DNA of 64,000 nt from Acidobacteriota bacterium (GTDB taxonomy: Bacteria; Acidobacteriota; Terriglobia; Acidiferrales; UBA7541): contig JABCZF010000003.1 in assembly GCA_013289825.1 (NCBI GenBank), positions 1-64,000 of the forward strand, in the 5' to 3' direction. Shown here piece after piece: positions 1 through 7,798 of the stretch. The translations under genes were made by a program, and so were the position numbers. Below the pieces are notes generated by a model, which saw only the letters and a program-made list of their open reading frames with translations, made no database searches and was not told where the DNA came from. Positions within the stretch are counted from its first letter, which is position 1. Every line of letters begins with the position of its first letter.

Positions 1-115
1 CCACCCCGCGCTCTTGCCCTTCCCGGGCATGCAACCTCACGAACACGTATTGCTCCACGTCTCCCTCCATCCAAGCCTCCACCCCACGGTCATTTCGAAC
101 GGGGCGGCCACAAGT

Positions 116-583
116 CTATTTCGCGAACCGCCTAACACTGAAGGAAATCGGCAGCCCAACCACGACCATGTGCACAAGCAGCCCAAGAATCAGGTCATTA
201 AGTTTGTAAGGGCCCTTGGCGTGAAGCGCGGAGAGTGGCAAAACGATCAGTCTCATTACCTCTTCCACCGCGGCGCCAAAGAACAAGCCGCACACCAGCG
301 GATGCTCCTTCAAAAAAACGAGCTTGCGGCTTGCCCCGTAGTAAACAGCCGCTGCTGAGCAAGCGATAAAGAAGTGCAGCAAGACACCAAGAACGTAGGT
401 ACCGACGCCTCCCTGGAAAGCCGCCGGGCCCAGCAGGCCCGCGGCAATCGCGAGCGGAATGTCCCGTCCAAACAGGACGCAAGCTTGGGTCAGGTCCAAT
501 GCTCCAGCAATCCCGCCGCCCACGGCGATTGCCAATAGCGCGCTCCTCTTCCCCGATGATCGGGGGACAGATTCTCCAGTCAT
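116..583 (-). CDS. Small integral membrane protein of unknown function
   Basis: The 155-residue product has about four hydrophobic segments (roughly residues 14-36, 63-82, 95-115 and 128-148), so it is very likely an inner-membrane protein. The N-terminus is short and charged and the protein ends in a basic tail (SVRRFAK). No catalytic motif is visible and I do not recognise the family with certainty. A GGGTGG stretch lies about nine bases before the ATG. It is divergently oriented to the TetR regulator at 881, separated by about 300 bases, so it is a possible but unproven regulatory target. That it is a real gene is well supported; the function is unknown. Confidence 0.7.
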   Translation of the reverse strand: MTGESVPRSSGKRSALLAIAVGGGIAGALDLTQACVLFGRDIPLAIAAGLLGPAAFQGGVGTYVLGVLLHFFIACSAAAVYYGASRKLVFLKEHPLVCGLFFGAAVEEVMRLIVLPLSALHAKGPYKLNDLILGLLVHMVVVGLPISFSVRRFAK

Positions 584-854
584 GCGATATCCACCCTTTC
601 AATTGTGATTTGTTGCGAATCCGCAATGCCCGATACCCAGGTCAGACCTCCGAGTGACCCCATTTGAAGAGAGCGAGATCAATCATATCGGCCATGGCCA
701 AGACCAGGGGCTGGCGTCAACGCCCTCTAGGGCCTCCTAGGCCCTGGCCCGCAAAGGCTCCGGTCCGCTGTCCGCATTCGTTTTCACGCGTCAAGAAGGA
801 ATCCGGAGCGCCTGGCTCTTGACGTGTCCAGGCCCGCGAACCTAGCATGTAAGC

Positions 855-868
855 TAGTCAACTGACTA
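855..868. promoter_or_regulatory. Candidate TetR operator (inverted repeat)
   Basis: TAGTCA-AC-TGACTA is a perfect inverted repeat with six-base arms and a two-base centre. It lies 12 bases before the ATG of the TetR-family gene at 881. TetR regulators commonly bind short palindromes over their own promoters, so autoregulation is the obvious reading; this is inferred from position and symmetry only. Confidence 0.45.
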
Positions 869-880
869 TTGGACGGTGTG

Positions 881-1474
881 ATGCCAAAAGGGAAAGCAGA
901 CAACCGCACGCGGCTCCTCGAAGCCGCCGAGAAGGTCACTTATCGGTACGGTTTCGGCAAGACGGCTCTCGCTGACATCGCCAAGGCGGCCAGGGTTCCC
1001 GTGGGCAACATCTACTACTATTTCAAGACTAAGGACGAGATTGGCGATGCCATTGTGGAGCGGCGTGTCTCGCGATTCAGGAGGTTGCTCAACGAGCTGG
1101 ACAAGGCCGATGCTCCCCAAGAGCGGCTGTGCGCCTTCGTGCAGATCAAGATCAACAACCGCGATGAGCTGGCGCGCAGTGGCTGTCCGGTGGGGACCCT
1201 GTGCTCCGAGCTGCACAAGCACGGTGGCACAGTTGCAAAGAAATCGACGGTATTATTCACCGAGGCTCTGGCATGGATGGAGGCGCAATTCAAGGCCCTT
1301 GGCCAAGGCGCCGATTCACGCGGGCTCGCCGTGCATCTGCTCTCCGCAACGCAGGGCGTGTCCGTGCTGGCTCACACCTTCCACGACCCCGGCATGATCG
1401 CCATGGAGGCGGCGCGGCTCAAGCAATGGATTCGCTCGCTGGAAGCCGAAAACAACCAGACCGGCGCATCATGA
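881..1474 (+). CDS. TetR/AcrR-family transcriptional regulator
   Basis: This is a TetR-type repressor of about 197 residues. The N-terminal DNA-binding domain ends in a typical helix-turn-helix (TALADIAKAARVPVGNIYYY followed by FKTKDE). The C-terminal ligand domain carries the motif GCPVGTLCSEL, seen in LmrA/YxaF-like regulators. The reading frame also has a TTG at 869, but that codon would sit directly against the palindrome at 855-868. The ATG at 881, preceded by GGACGG, gives a conventional TetR N-terminus and is preferred. The gene stands alone, divergent from the membrane protein at 116 and convergent with the desaturase. The ligand and target genes cannot be read from the sequence. Confidence 0.88.
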   Translation: MPKGKADNRTRLLEAAEKVTYRYGFGKTALADIAKAARVPVGNIYYYFKTKDEIGDAIVERRVSRFRRLLNELDKADAPQERLCAFVQIKINNRDELARSGCPVGTLCSELHKHGGTVAKKSTVLFTEALAWMEAQFKALGQGADSRGLAVHLLSATQGVSVLAHTFHDPGMIAMEAARLKQWIRSLEAENNQTGAS

Positions 1475-1545
1475 TGGCAGACAACGGACGCATCGCGGGG
1501 TGCAACAGGCCTCCCTTGGCAGGAAGATTTTGACTCTGTTTCGCT

Positions 1546-1576
1546 CGAACCGCGCGTCTTTGCGGTATCGTTTTTT
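1546..1576 (+). terminator. Rho-independent terminator of the TetR gene
   Basis: CGA-ACCGC pairs with GCGGT-(A)-TCG around an eight-base loop, with one bulged A, and is followed directly by six T residues at 1571-1576. It lies about 70 bases after the regulator's stop codon and before the convergent desaturase gene. Confidence 0.55.
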
Positions 1577-1614
1577 CCGCTCTTCGCGAACGATCGATGC
1601 GGATTCCCAGAAAG

Positions 1615-2466
1615 CTACGCGGCGAGTGTGTGTTCGGCAAGTAGGTGCGCGGGCACTTTGCGCAAATCCCAAACCAACCCGCACCAGGAAAGCATTTTCA
1701 GCCCGTAATAGGTGATGTCGATCTCCCACCAGTAAAAACCCTGGCGCGCCGAAGCCATAAAGTGATGGTGATTGTTGTGCCACCCTTCGCCGAGCGTCAG
1801 CAGCGCCAGCAGCCAGTTGTTCCGGCTGGTATCGGTCGTCTGGTAACGCCGCGATCCGAACAAGTGCGACAGCGAATTGATGGTGAACGTGTCGTGCCAC
1901 AGCAGCACGGTGCTCAGGCAGAAACCCCAGACAAACAGCGACCATCCGCCGATCAAAACAAGGATCGCTGCCAGAACGACCGGTGGCACCAGGTGGTACT
2001 TGTTCAGCCAGCGCAATTCCGGAAATTTCGCAAAGTCGCCGATGTTTTCGAGCGGCGTAACATCATATTTATCCGAAACAAACCAGCCCACGTGAGACCA
2101 AAAAAATCCGAACAGCGTCGGCGAATGCTGATCCAATTCCTGATCCGCATGCCGGTGATGGTGCCGGTGATGCCCGGCCCACCACAACACCCCCTTCTGC
2201 GAAGACGTCGTCGCTAGAAAGGCCATCACGAATTGAAACATCCGGCTGGTCTTGTAGGAACGATGCGCGAAATAGCGGTGGTAGCCCGCGGTAACAAAAA
2301 ACATGCGCACTGCGGCAAGCCCCAGGCAAGCAATCAGATACGACCAGCGAAAATGCACGAAGAATATGCCCATCGCCAGGATGTGAATCAGTGCGAAGGG
2401 CAGCGCCAAAACAAGCGGAATACGGGATCCGTTGGGCAAAGGTATGGATAGAGTGCGTGAGGCCAT
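1615..2466 (-). CDS. Membrane fatty-acid (acyl-CoA delta-9 type) desaturase
   Basis: The product is an integral-membrane di-iron desaturase that introduces a double bond into acyl chains for membrane-fluidity control. All three histidine boxes of the family are present: HRYFAH (residues 63-68), HHRHHH (99-104) and HNNHHH (230-235). Hydrophobic stretches flank them at about 18-36, 42-60 and 160-190. The frame is open upstream to 2640, but the ATG at 2466 is preceded by GAAGGAAG at a normal distance and gives the usual family length (283 residues), so the longer version is rejected. The gene is monocistronic. Whether the substrate is acyl-CoA or a lipid-bound acyl chain cannot be told from sequence alone. 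Confidence 0.92.
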   Translation of the reverse strand: MASRTLSIPLPNGSRIPLVLALPFALIHILAMGIFFVHFRWSYLIACLGLAAVRMFFVTAGYHRYFAHRSYKTSRMFQFVMAFLATTSSQKGVLWWAGHHRHHHRHADQELDQHSPTLFGFFWSHVGWFVSDKYDVTPLENIGDFAKFPELRWLNKYHLVPPVVLAAILVLIGGWSLFVWGFCLSTVLLWHDTFTINSLSHLFGSRRYQTTDTSRNNWLLALLTLGEGWHNNHHHFMASARQGFYWWEIDITYYGLKMLSWCGLVWDLRKVPAHLLAEHTLAA

Positions 2467-2861
2467 GCAGTAACTTCCTTCACGTCCGGCGGACGCTCTT
2501 ACAATTTTTTGTGCGAGCGCGAAACGCTGCTGGGGCTCAACGAAGAAAACAGCACGGCTCACTACGTTCAGTCTAGTGATGCGTAATGCGCCGGTCAAGA
2601 CGTACCAAAGGACCCGTTGGCGGTAAGTGCAGAATTGCACACCAGCATCCGTTGTTCGCTGGAGCGGCGCAACGAACGCGTCGCGAGCGGAACTCTTCTC
2701 TCAGATGTGCTATCGTCCGTTTGCAAGAGTTTGTCGGATTTTTCACGCACCCTGCTAATCCCGTCATTGCGGGCGGAGCGAGGAATCTCTTCCCGCCCGA
2801 AGCGGAAAAATCGTCGCGGCGCGGACGAAGTGGCAGGCATTAAGCAAGGAGCAGAAAAACC
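2467..2861. other. Intergenic region with a REP-like hairpin
   Basis: These 395 bases lie between two divergent genes and contain no convincing ORF. A seven-base inverted repeat (CGGGCGG at 2770-2776, CCGCCCG at 2793-2799) sits within text beginning GTCATTGCGGGCGGAGCG, which resembles dispersed REP-like elements of many bacteria. No second copy was found in this window, so the repeat assignment is tentative. The remainder must hold the promoters for the desaturase and the 2862 gene. Confidence 0.35.
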
Positions 2862-3137
2862 ATGGCAGAGCGTCCCGTACTCGTCGGACTCGTACCCCAG
2901 GTCGTCGTACTCGACCCCGGGGATCAAATCTCCTGGATCTCCGACGCCGGCAATCTTCGCGTCGAGTTTGACGTCAACCGCTGCCCCTTTTCCTCCAATA
3001 TTTTTCAAGCCCCGGCCGGCATGCGCCTGCTGAGCGGCCCGCCGCGCGTCGGCCTCAAGGGCGCCACCTACAAATATCGCCTTTGGCTGAACGATCAACT
3101 CGTTGGCCAAGGCGAAGTCATCCTCCGCGAAAAATGA
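2862..3137 (+). CDS. Small conserved hypothetical protein, possible beta-sandwich
   Basis: The 91-residue protein has no signal peptide or membrane segment. It alternates short hydrophobic strands with polar turns (VVVLDPGDQISW near the start, YKYRLWLNDQLVGQGEVIL at the end), suggesting a small all-beta fold. The VVLDPGDQISW segment is faintly reminiscent of cupredoxin-like proteins, but no copper-ligand set is present, so no function is assigned. AAGGAG lies at the right distance before the ATG. It is convergent with the helix-hairpin-helix gene, with a strong hairpin between them. Confidence 0.68.
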   Translation: MAERPVLVGLVPQVVVLDPGDQISWISDAGNLRVEFDVNRCPFSSNIFQAPAGMRLLSGPPRVGLKGATYKYRLWLNDQLVGQGEVILREK

Positions 3138-3182
3138 CAGATGAAGCGGAGAGTAGCAATCTGTGCTCCGCTCAAATTTCGA

Positions 3183-3210
3183 GCGACCAAGCTCGCAGGA
3201 GCTTGGTCGC
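3183..3210. terminator. Strong 12-bp hairpin between convergent genes
   Basis: GCGACCAAGCTC and GAGCTTGGTCGC form a perfect 12-base-pair stem with a GCAG loop. It lies between the 3' ends of the 2862 gene and the convergent 3260 gene, where a two-way terminator would be expected. Neither side has a long T run, so factor-independent termination is not certain. Confidence 0.5.
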
Positions 3211-3259
3211 GAGAGTTGGCGGTTTCGACTGCTACGTTTATGCCAGTCGGCCTGTTCGG

Positions 3260-3598
3260 CTACTTGGGTTGCTTGGCGATGATCAGAGTCTTGATCTTGT
3301 CGTACGTCGCTGCGGGAATGATCTTTTTGTTGACGAGATCCGTCTTTACCCGGTACGGACGGCCGGCAATGATCTTCTGCGAGTACGCATCGCCGATGCC
3401 CGGCAGGGCCTTCAGCTGATCTTGCGTGGCACTGTTGATGTCCACTAAATCACTGGCCTTGGGCGCCGCGGGGGCTTTCGTCGGCGCCGCGGCGGCCTTA
3501 GTCGCTGCCGCAGGAGTTTGCGCATGCGAATACGCAGCGCCCATTCCCAAAAGCAAAAGTAGAGCCGCCAGAATCATTCTGTTCCATGGTTTCTTCAT
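3260..3598 (-). CDS. Secreted ComEA-like helix-hairpin-helix protein
   Basis: The 112-residue product begins with a signal peptide ([20 protein letters not shown], cleavage near SHAQ), followed by an Ala/Lys/Pro-rich linker and a helix-hairpin-helix domain. The domain carries [18 protein letters not shown], the hallmark of the ComEA/T2SK-like family that binds DNA non-specifically, and continues with a second hairpin-like segment ([19 protein letters not shown]). ComEA proteins act in DNA uptake, but small secreted HhH proteins are common outside competence loci and no other competence gene is nearby. The start at 3598 is set by AAAGGAGAG upstream; the frame extends further but only with non-homologous sequence. 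Confidence 0.85.
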   Translation of the reverse strand: MKKPWNRMILAALLLLLGMGAAYSHAQTPAAATKAAAAPTKAPAAPKASDLVDINSATQDQLKALPGIGDAYSQKIIAGRPYRVKTDLVNKKIIPAATYDKIKTLIIAKQPK

Positions 3599-3705
3599 TT
3601 CGCTCTCTCCTTTTTGTTTCAACAAAACCGATTTGCAATTCGATTTTTCTCGCGTGCTGCTCCACACTTCGCCGGTTGCTAGCCTGCTTGGAGGGCCTCT
3701 GATTC

Positions 3706-4020
3706 CTACCTGCCTGGCTTGGTCTTTCCGTACCAGCGAGTTCCCTGCCTGCGGTATACGCCGATGGGCGCGTTTCCCCTCGCCATACCCGCTCGACCGA
3801 TCCGGAAGACGCTGACGCCGGAGTGGTGGCAAGAGAAGAAGTGGGAGTTGGCTTTGCCGAGCTCGGCCGGGTGGCCGGCGCTGCCGTTTGCGAGCGCTTG
3901 GTCCGAGATGCTCGATTGCCGAGCTTCTCTCCCGAGGCCGGAGAGAGTTGCAGCGAGCATAGTCGCGGCGGGCGTTGCCACGAGCAGAGCCCGAGACAGC
4001 TTCTTCGCGTTACGGTTCAT
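3706..4020 (-). CDS. Possible small secreted protein, unknown
   Basis: The 104-residue reading frame starts with a plausible signal peptide ([20 protein letters not shown]) and ends in a basic, glycine-rich tail ([12 protein letters not shown]). GTGAGAAG lies just upstream of the ATG. It is oriented in the same direction as the HhH gene. No family is recognised and frames on the other strand overlap it, so it may be a chance ORF. Confidence 0.35.
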   Translation of the reverse strand: MNRNAKKLSRALLVATPAATMLAATLSGLGREARQSSISDQALANGSAGHPAELGKANSHFFSCHHSGVSVFRIGRAGMARGNAPIGVYRRQGTRWYGKTKPGR

Positions 4021-4234
4021 CGATTCGCTTCTCACCGAAATGCGCACCCACGGGAACCGGGGCTCGCTGGAATTCCGGCATGATGGCGAAGAAAAGCGGT
4101 GAAGTCAATATGGCAGAGGACCAGATGGCAGAGGACCATTTACTGGCCACCGGGACAGGGAGTTTCCGTCCAGAGGGGTTGTTTGAACGCGACAGCGGTC
4201 GGGCGATTGGTCTCCGGCGATCCGTGTCGAGCAG

Positions 4235-4675
4235 TCAGTCGCCGGCGACGGCGCTGCGTGCGGATTCGACCGATTCGGCCAGTCCACGGCGGATCGGGCC
4301 CAGGACGAACGCCGGCACTTCGCGCTCCGGCGCCAGGGAAAGATTGGTGGCTCGGCGCGGAAATTCAGTGCGGTGATCCAGTTTGAGCCCTGCCTCGCGA
4401 AGGAACTCGGCGGAGAAGCCCATATCCTCGGCGCGGTCGACTCCCCAGAACCACAGCTTCTCCTCATGGCGCTGGAGGAAGTCGAGCGACTCTTCAAGCT
4501 TCTTCATGGCCCGGTCAAATGACGAAGCCAGGAAGAAAACGCCGAGATTCCAGGCGTGGCGAGGGTAAAAGACCTGGATGCGAACGCAGTACTTGCCGGA
4601 CTGGTTTCTTTCCATGCTGCAGCGGTAGTCGTTGCGGACGGTGGGAGTGCGTGAGGGAGTCTTCTTGGTATTCAT
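4235..4675 (-). CDS. Hypothetical cytoplasmic protein
   Basis: This 146-residue soluble protein has a basic N-terminus, a central segment rich in aromatic residues (VFYPRHAWNLGVFFLASSFD), and then a helical stretch (AMKKLEESLDFLQRHEEKLWFWG). There is no signal peptide, membrane segment or familiar catalytic motif. The composition looks like genuine coding sequence, and the frame is longer and better behaved than the overlapping alternatives. Nothing nearby suggests a role; about 200 bases separate it from the foldase gene downstream in the window. Confidence 0.62.
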   Translation of the reverse strand: MNTKKTPSRTPTVRNDYRCSMERNQSGKYCVRIQVFYPRHAWNLGVFFLASSFDRAMKKLEESLDFLQRHEEKLWFWGVDRAEDMGFSAEFLREAGLKLDHRTEFPRRATNLSLAPEREVPAFVLGPIRRGLAESVESARSAVAGD

Positions 4676-4878
4676 AAAGTCCTGAGGTCTTGGCGCTGGT
4701 GAGCCATGGCGATTGTGTTCCGGGTTCGCCTGGTTTGCGGCCTGCCCATGGGTTCGCTGGAGCGCAGAACCAGACTGGAAATCGGCTACTCGGGAAACAC
4801 CATAGGCTACCGAGGTGCGAGGAGAAAGACAAGCACGCTGTAAGGACCATTTAAGACATTTATTATCAGTTACTTAGA

Positions 4879-6810
4879 TTAGCCAACGTCGCCAAAGCCC
4901 TTTAGCTTTTCGGGCATCAACTGGAGTTTGCCGTCTTTTTTCAGGCGGTCTTCGAGAGCTGTTCGGAAGGCCTCAAAGGCCATCGAGCGTTTATTTTGCA
5001 GCACCTGTTCGGTAATTTCCTTCTTCTGTTTGTCAAAATCCTCGGGCTTGGGCTCTTGTTTGTCCGCGACTCTGTAGACCAGCCAGTTGCTGCCGAGACT
5101 TAGCGGCGGGCCGACATCGCCGGGCTTCAACTGGAAGGCGGGAGCAAGCTGCTTTCCGCTGGCAACATTGGAAATAGAACCGGCGCGAGCGAAATCGTCG
5201 CTAGATTTGGCCTCTAAGCCGAGCGCTTTGGCGGCGCTGTCGAGTTTTTCTCCCGCCCTAACCCGCTTGGTTAGCTCATCCGCCTTGGTGTGAGCTTCCG
5301 TGGATGCTTTTTCCTGCTTGAGTTCAGCAACCACCTTGTCCCGCACTTCGTCCAGGGAGCCTTGGTGCGCGGAAAGAATCTGCTTGATGGAAAGCACCAG
5401 GTAGCCGCGATCGGTGTGAACCGGCAAGCTCAATTCACCCTGGCGCAACCGAAAGATGGCATCGCTGACCTTAACGTCCGGAGAATTGCCCAATTCGACG
5501 AGGGGATCGGTTACCGCAACCGGGCGGGTCTCACCAACGGTGAGGTGATACTGCTTGGCCAGGTCGTCGAGAGAGACTTTGTTGGACTGGCGGATGGCCT
5601 GGGAGAGCTTATCGGCCACATCGCCCGCCTGTTTATCGGACTCGGTGAGGAGCAGCGGTGCGCGGATGGAATCCTTTACTTCATCAAAGGGCTTCGTGTG
5701 CGCAGACTCTTTGTCAATGATTTTGAGGATGTGAAAGCCATACTGGGTCTTGACCAGGTCCGAGATGCTGCCTTTCGGAAGTGAAAACGCCGCCTTTTCG
5801 AATTCCGCGACCGTTTGCCCCTGTACGATCCACCCCAAGTCTCCACCTTTGTCCTTTGTGCCGGGATCCTCGGAGTACTTCTTGGCGAGATCTTCGAAAC
5901 TTGCACCTTTTTTGGCCTGATTTAGAATGTCTTGGGCTTTCTTCTTAATCTCATCGACCTCTGCGTCCGTTTTGCCCACGGTCATCAGCAGGATGTGCTC
6001 GACATGCACGCGGTTCGGCACTTGGTAATCCTGAATGTTCTTTTGGTACTGGACCTTCAACTGATCGTCGGAGACTTCGAGGCTCTGACGAACCTGGTTC
6101 ACGTCCACGATGGCATAGCGCACCACCCGCTTTTCAGGGACCTGATACTTTGCTTTGTTCTTTTCGTAGGCGGCAGAGATCTCCGCGTCATTTAGGGTGA
6201 TTTTTGCTTGCAGATCTTCCGGCTTGATGAACGCGTAGTCCAGTTTCACCTTTTCGTTGCGGTAGACGAATTCTTCCTGGAGCTCTCGAGGGCCGGCGCT
6301 GATGCCGTCGGTGACCAGCTTTTGGAACTTTTCCTGGAGCATTCCCAGGCGAACGTTGTCTTCGAATTCGGATACCGTCATTTGCGTGCGGGATTGCACC
6401 AAGGCGGCGTATTGATCGGGAGCGATGGGCGTTCCTCCGTTGAAGGCGGCCGGAAGAATCAGCTTGATGCGGTCGGCAATCTCATCGTTCGAAACGCGGA
6501 TGCCGATCTGGCCAGCTTCGTATTCCATCTCTTTCTGAAGGAGGAGCTGGCGCAGAATCTGCTGTGCGTAGTAGGGTTCCAGCATGGGCGGCACTTGATT
6601 GCGCTGCTTGATCTGGTTGAGCTGCTGGCGGATTTCGGCGACGGTGACGGTTTGATCGCCAACCTTTGCCACCGCATCCGTGGACGTCCGCGTGTCGCCT
6701 GGACCTGTCGGCACGAGATAGAGGAGCATGCCGCCGGACAAAGCCAGCACGACCACACCCAGCAAGATGCGGGAAAAGAGTTTTTGCGTGTTTTCTGAGC
6801 TGCCAGCCAT
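4879..6810 (-). CDS. Membrane-anchored periplasmic peptidyl-prolyl isomerase (SurA/PpiD-type foldase)
   Basis: The 643-residue protein has one N-terminal membrane anchor (about residues 13-33), then a SurA-N-like chaperone region (about 45-200, starting VAKVGDQTVTVAEIRQQLNQ). A canonical parvulin (PpiC) domain follows at about 267-370, carrying VHVEHILLM, YSEDPGTKDKGGDLGW and YGFHILKI. A further, degenerate parvulin-like region occupies about 400-560. This architecture matches PpiD, which helps newly exported envelope proteins fold at the periplasmic face of the inner membrane. Start is ATG at 6810 with GGGGGAT upstream. It appears monocistronic. The family call is secure; PpiD versus another SurA-like name is not. 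Confidence 0.88.
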   Translation of the reverse strand: MAGSSENTQKLFSRILLGVVVLALSGGMLLYLVPTGPGDTRTSTDAVAKVGDQTVTVAEIRQQLNQIKQRNQVPPMLEPYYAQQILRQLLLQKEMEYEAGQIGIRVSNDEIADRIKLILPAAFNGGTPIAPDQYAALVQSRTQMTVSEFEDNVRLGMLQEKFQKLVTDGISAGPRELQEEFVYRNEKVKLDYAFIKPEDLQAKITLNDAEISAAYEKNKAKYQVPEKRVVRYAIVDVNQVRQSLEVSDDQLKVQYQKNIQDYQVPNRVHVEHILLMTVGKTDAEVDEIKKKAQDILNQAKKGASFEDLAKKYSEDPGTKDKGGDLGWIVQGQTVAEFEKAAFSLPKGSISDLVKTQYGFHILKIIDKESAHTKPFDEVKDSIRAPLLLTESDKQAGDVADKLSQAIRQSNKVSLDDLAKQYHLTVGETRPVAVTDPLVELGNSPDVKVSDAIFRLRQGELSLPVHTDRGYLVLSIKQILSAHQGSLDEVRDKVVAELKQEKASTEAHTKADELTKRVRAGEKLDSAAKALGLEAKSSDDFARAGSISNVASGKQLAPAFQLKPGDVGPPLSLGSNWLVYRVADKQEPKPEDFDKQKKEITEQVLQNKRSMAFEAFRTALEDRLKKDGKLQLMPEKLKGFGDVG

Positions 6811-7038
6811 CCGCTGAATCCCCCAAGAGTCCTAAGCAAACATACCATTATAGGAGATTGGAGGCTTGCGCCTCAAATAGAATCGTGCGCGGAACGATAC
6901 ATTAGCTTAGGGAGGCCCCCATTGCTCCGGCGCAACCACGAAGGGCGTCGGCAAAACAGCTGAACCCACGCATCGCCCGCTGGCCTGGTTCGGCATTGGC
7001 GGCGGCAGTTCGACCTTCGTCCCGTACTCGCGATCCGA

Positions 7039-7233
7039 TCATCCAATGCGTACGCCTTGGATGGTACCTGCCGCTTGGAACAGAACCGTGTCTTTGTTGG
7101 GCGGCGTGATTGTGATTTTGAAACTGCCGGACAAGGTTCCGTCGGCATTAGCCACATAGGTACCGATAAGGGTCGCAACCGCGGTATTCACGACTAACTT
7201 CCCGGTCGGGGAAAACAGCGGTGGCCCGGTCAA
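7039..7233 (-). pseudogene. Short remnant of a larger secreted-type protein
   Basis: A 64-residue frame with only a TTG start encodes text that looks like the interior or end of a larger beta-rich protein (VANADGTLSGSFKITITPPN, then AGTIQGVRIG). There is no signal peptide, no good ribosome-binding site and no neighbour to which it belongs. The surrounding 6811-7352 interval is otherwise non-coding. A decayed gene fragment is the best reading, but chance cannot be excluded. Confidence 0.35.
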
Positions 7234-7271
7234 TATGTGTTCTCTGAGTTTTTTATGAGGAGCTATGAGGG

Positions 7272-7321
7272 GGCTAAGTTAAGTCGTGACTTAGCCGTTC
7301 AGTTTCAGGAAGCTGTATAAT
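7272..7321 (+). promoter_or_regulatory. Promoter with perfect TATAAT box and nested inverted repeats
   Basis: A perfect -10 hexamer (TATAAT, 7316-7321) lies about 32 bases before the TTG start of the winged-helix gene. Just upstream, GGCTAAGT (7272-7279) and ACTTAGCC (7289-7296) form an eight-base inverted repeat. The same right arm can alternatively pair with the inner TAAGTC (7280-7285, partner GACTTA 7288-7293). The repeats cover the -35 position, which itself is a poor match, so a regulated promoter is likely. Confidence 0.5.
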
Positions 7322-7352
7322 ACCCGGCCAGCCGCGGTCCGAGGCTGGCAGC

Positions 7353-7790
7353 TTGGGTAACCACAGTCGGGTACGATTCGGGGTCTTCGAGCTGGATATC
7401 GCGGACGGCGAGCTTCGCAAGCGGGGCAAATCCGTTCGGCTTCAGCCTCAGCCCTGTAAAGTTCTGGCCGCCCTGGGGTCGCGACCAGGCCAGCTCGTCA
7501 CTCGGCAGGAGCTCCGTCATGAGATCTGGGACTGCACCACTTTCGTTGATTTTGAGCAAGGCCTGAACTTCTGCATCCGGCAGATCAGGCTGGCTCTCGA
7601 CGACGATCCGGAAACGCCCCAGTTCATTGAAACCGTGCCCCGGCGCGGTTACCGCTTTATCGCACATACGACCTCCTGCGAAGACCTCCAGGCCGCAAGC
7701 AACGCAAAAAAGAAGACGATTATTGCTTGGGCATACACATTCACCAAACAAAGTGTCCACCGGAACTTGTATCGGATCTGGTCCCATTAA
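7353..7790 (+). CDS. Orphan OmpR/CadC-type winged-helix DNA-binding protein
   Basis: Residues about 8-105 are a complete OmpR-type C-terminal effector domain: FGVFELDIADGELRKRG, then LQPQPCKVLAALGSRPGQLV, and the recognition and wing region ending ETVPRRGYRFIA. In acidobacteria such domains are usually fused to long WD40, TPR or Tol-like repeat regions; here only about 40 unrelated residues follow before the stop at 7790. The protein therefore looks truncated, or is a minimal stand-alone regulator. The start is TTG at 7353 with GAGG eight bases upstream, downstream of a clear TATAAT. It ends eight bases before the next gene, so the two are probably co-transcribed. Confidence 0.78.
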   Translation: MGNHSRVRFGVFELDIADGELRKRGKSVRLQPQPCKVLAALGSRPGQLVTRQELRHEIWDCTTFVDFEQGLNFCIRQIRLALDDDPETPQFIETVPRRGYRFIAHTTSCEDLQAASNAKKKTIIAWAYTFTKQSVHRNLYRIWSH

Positions 7791-7798
7791 AGTAGCCG

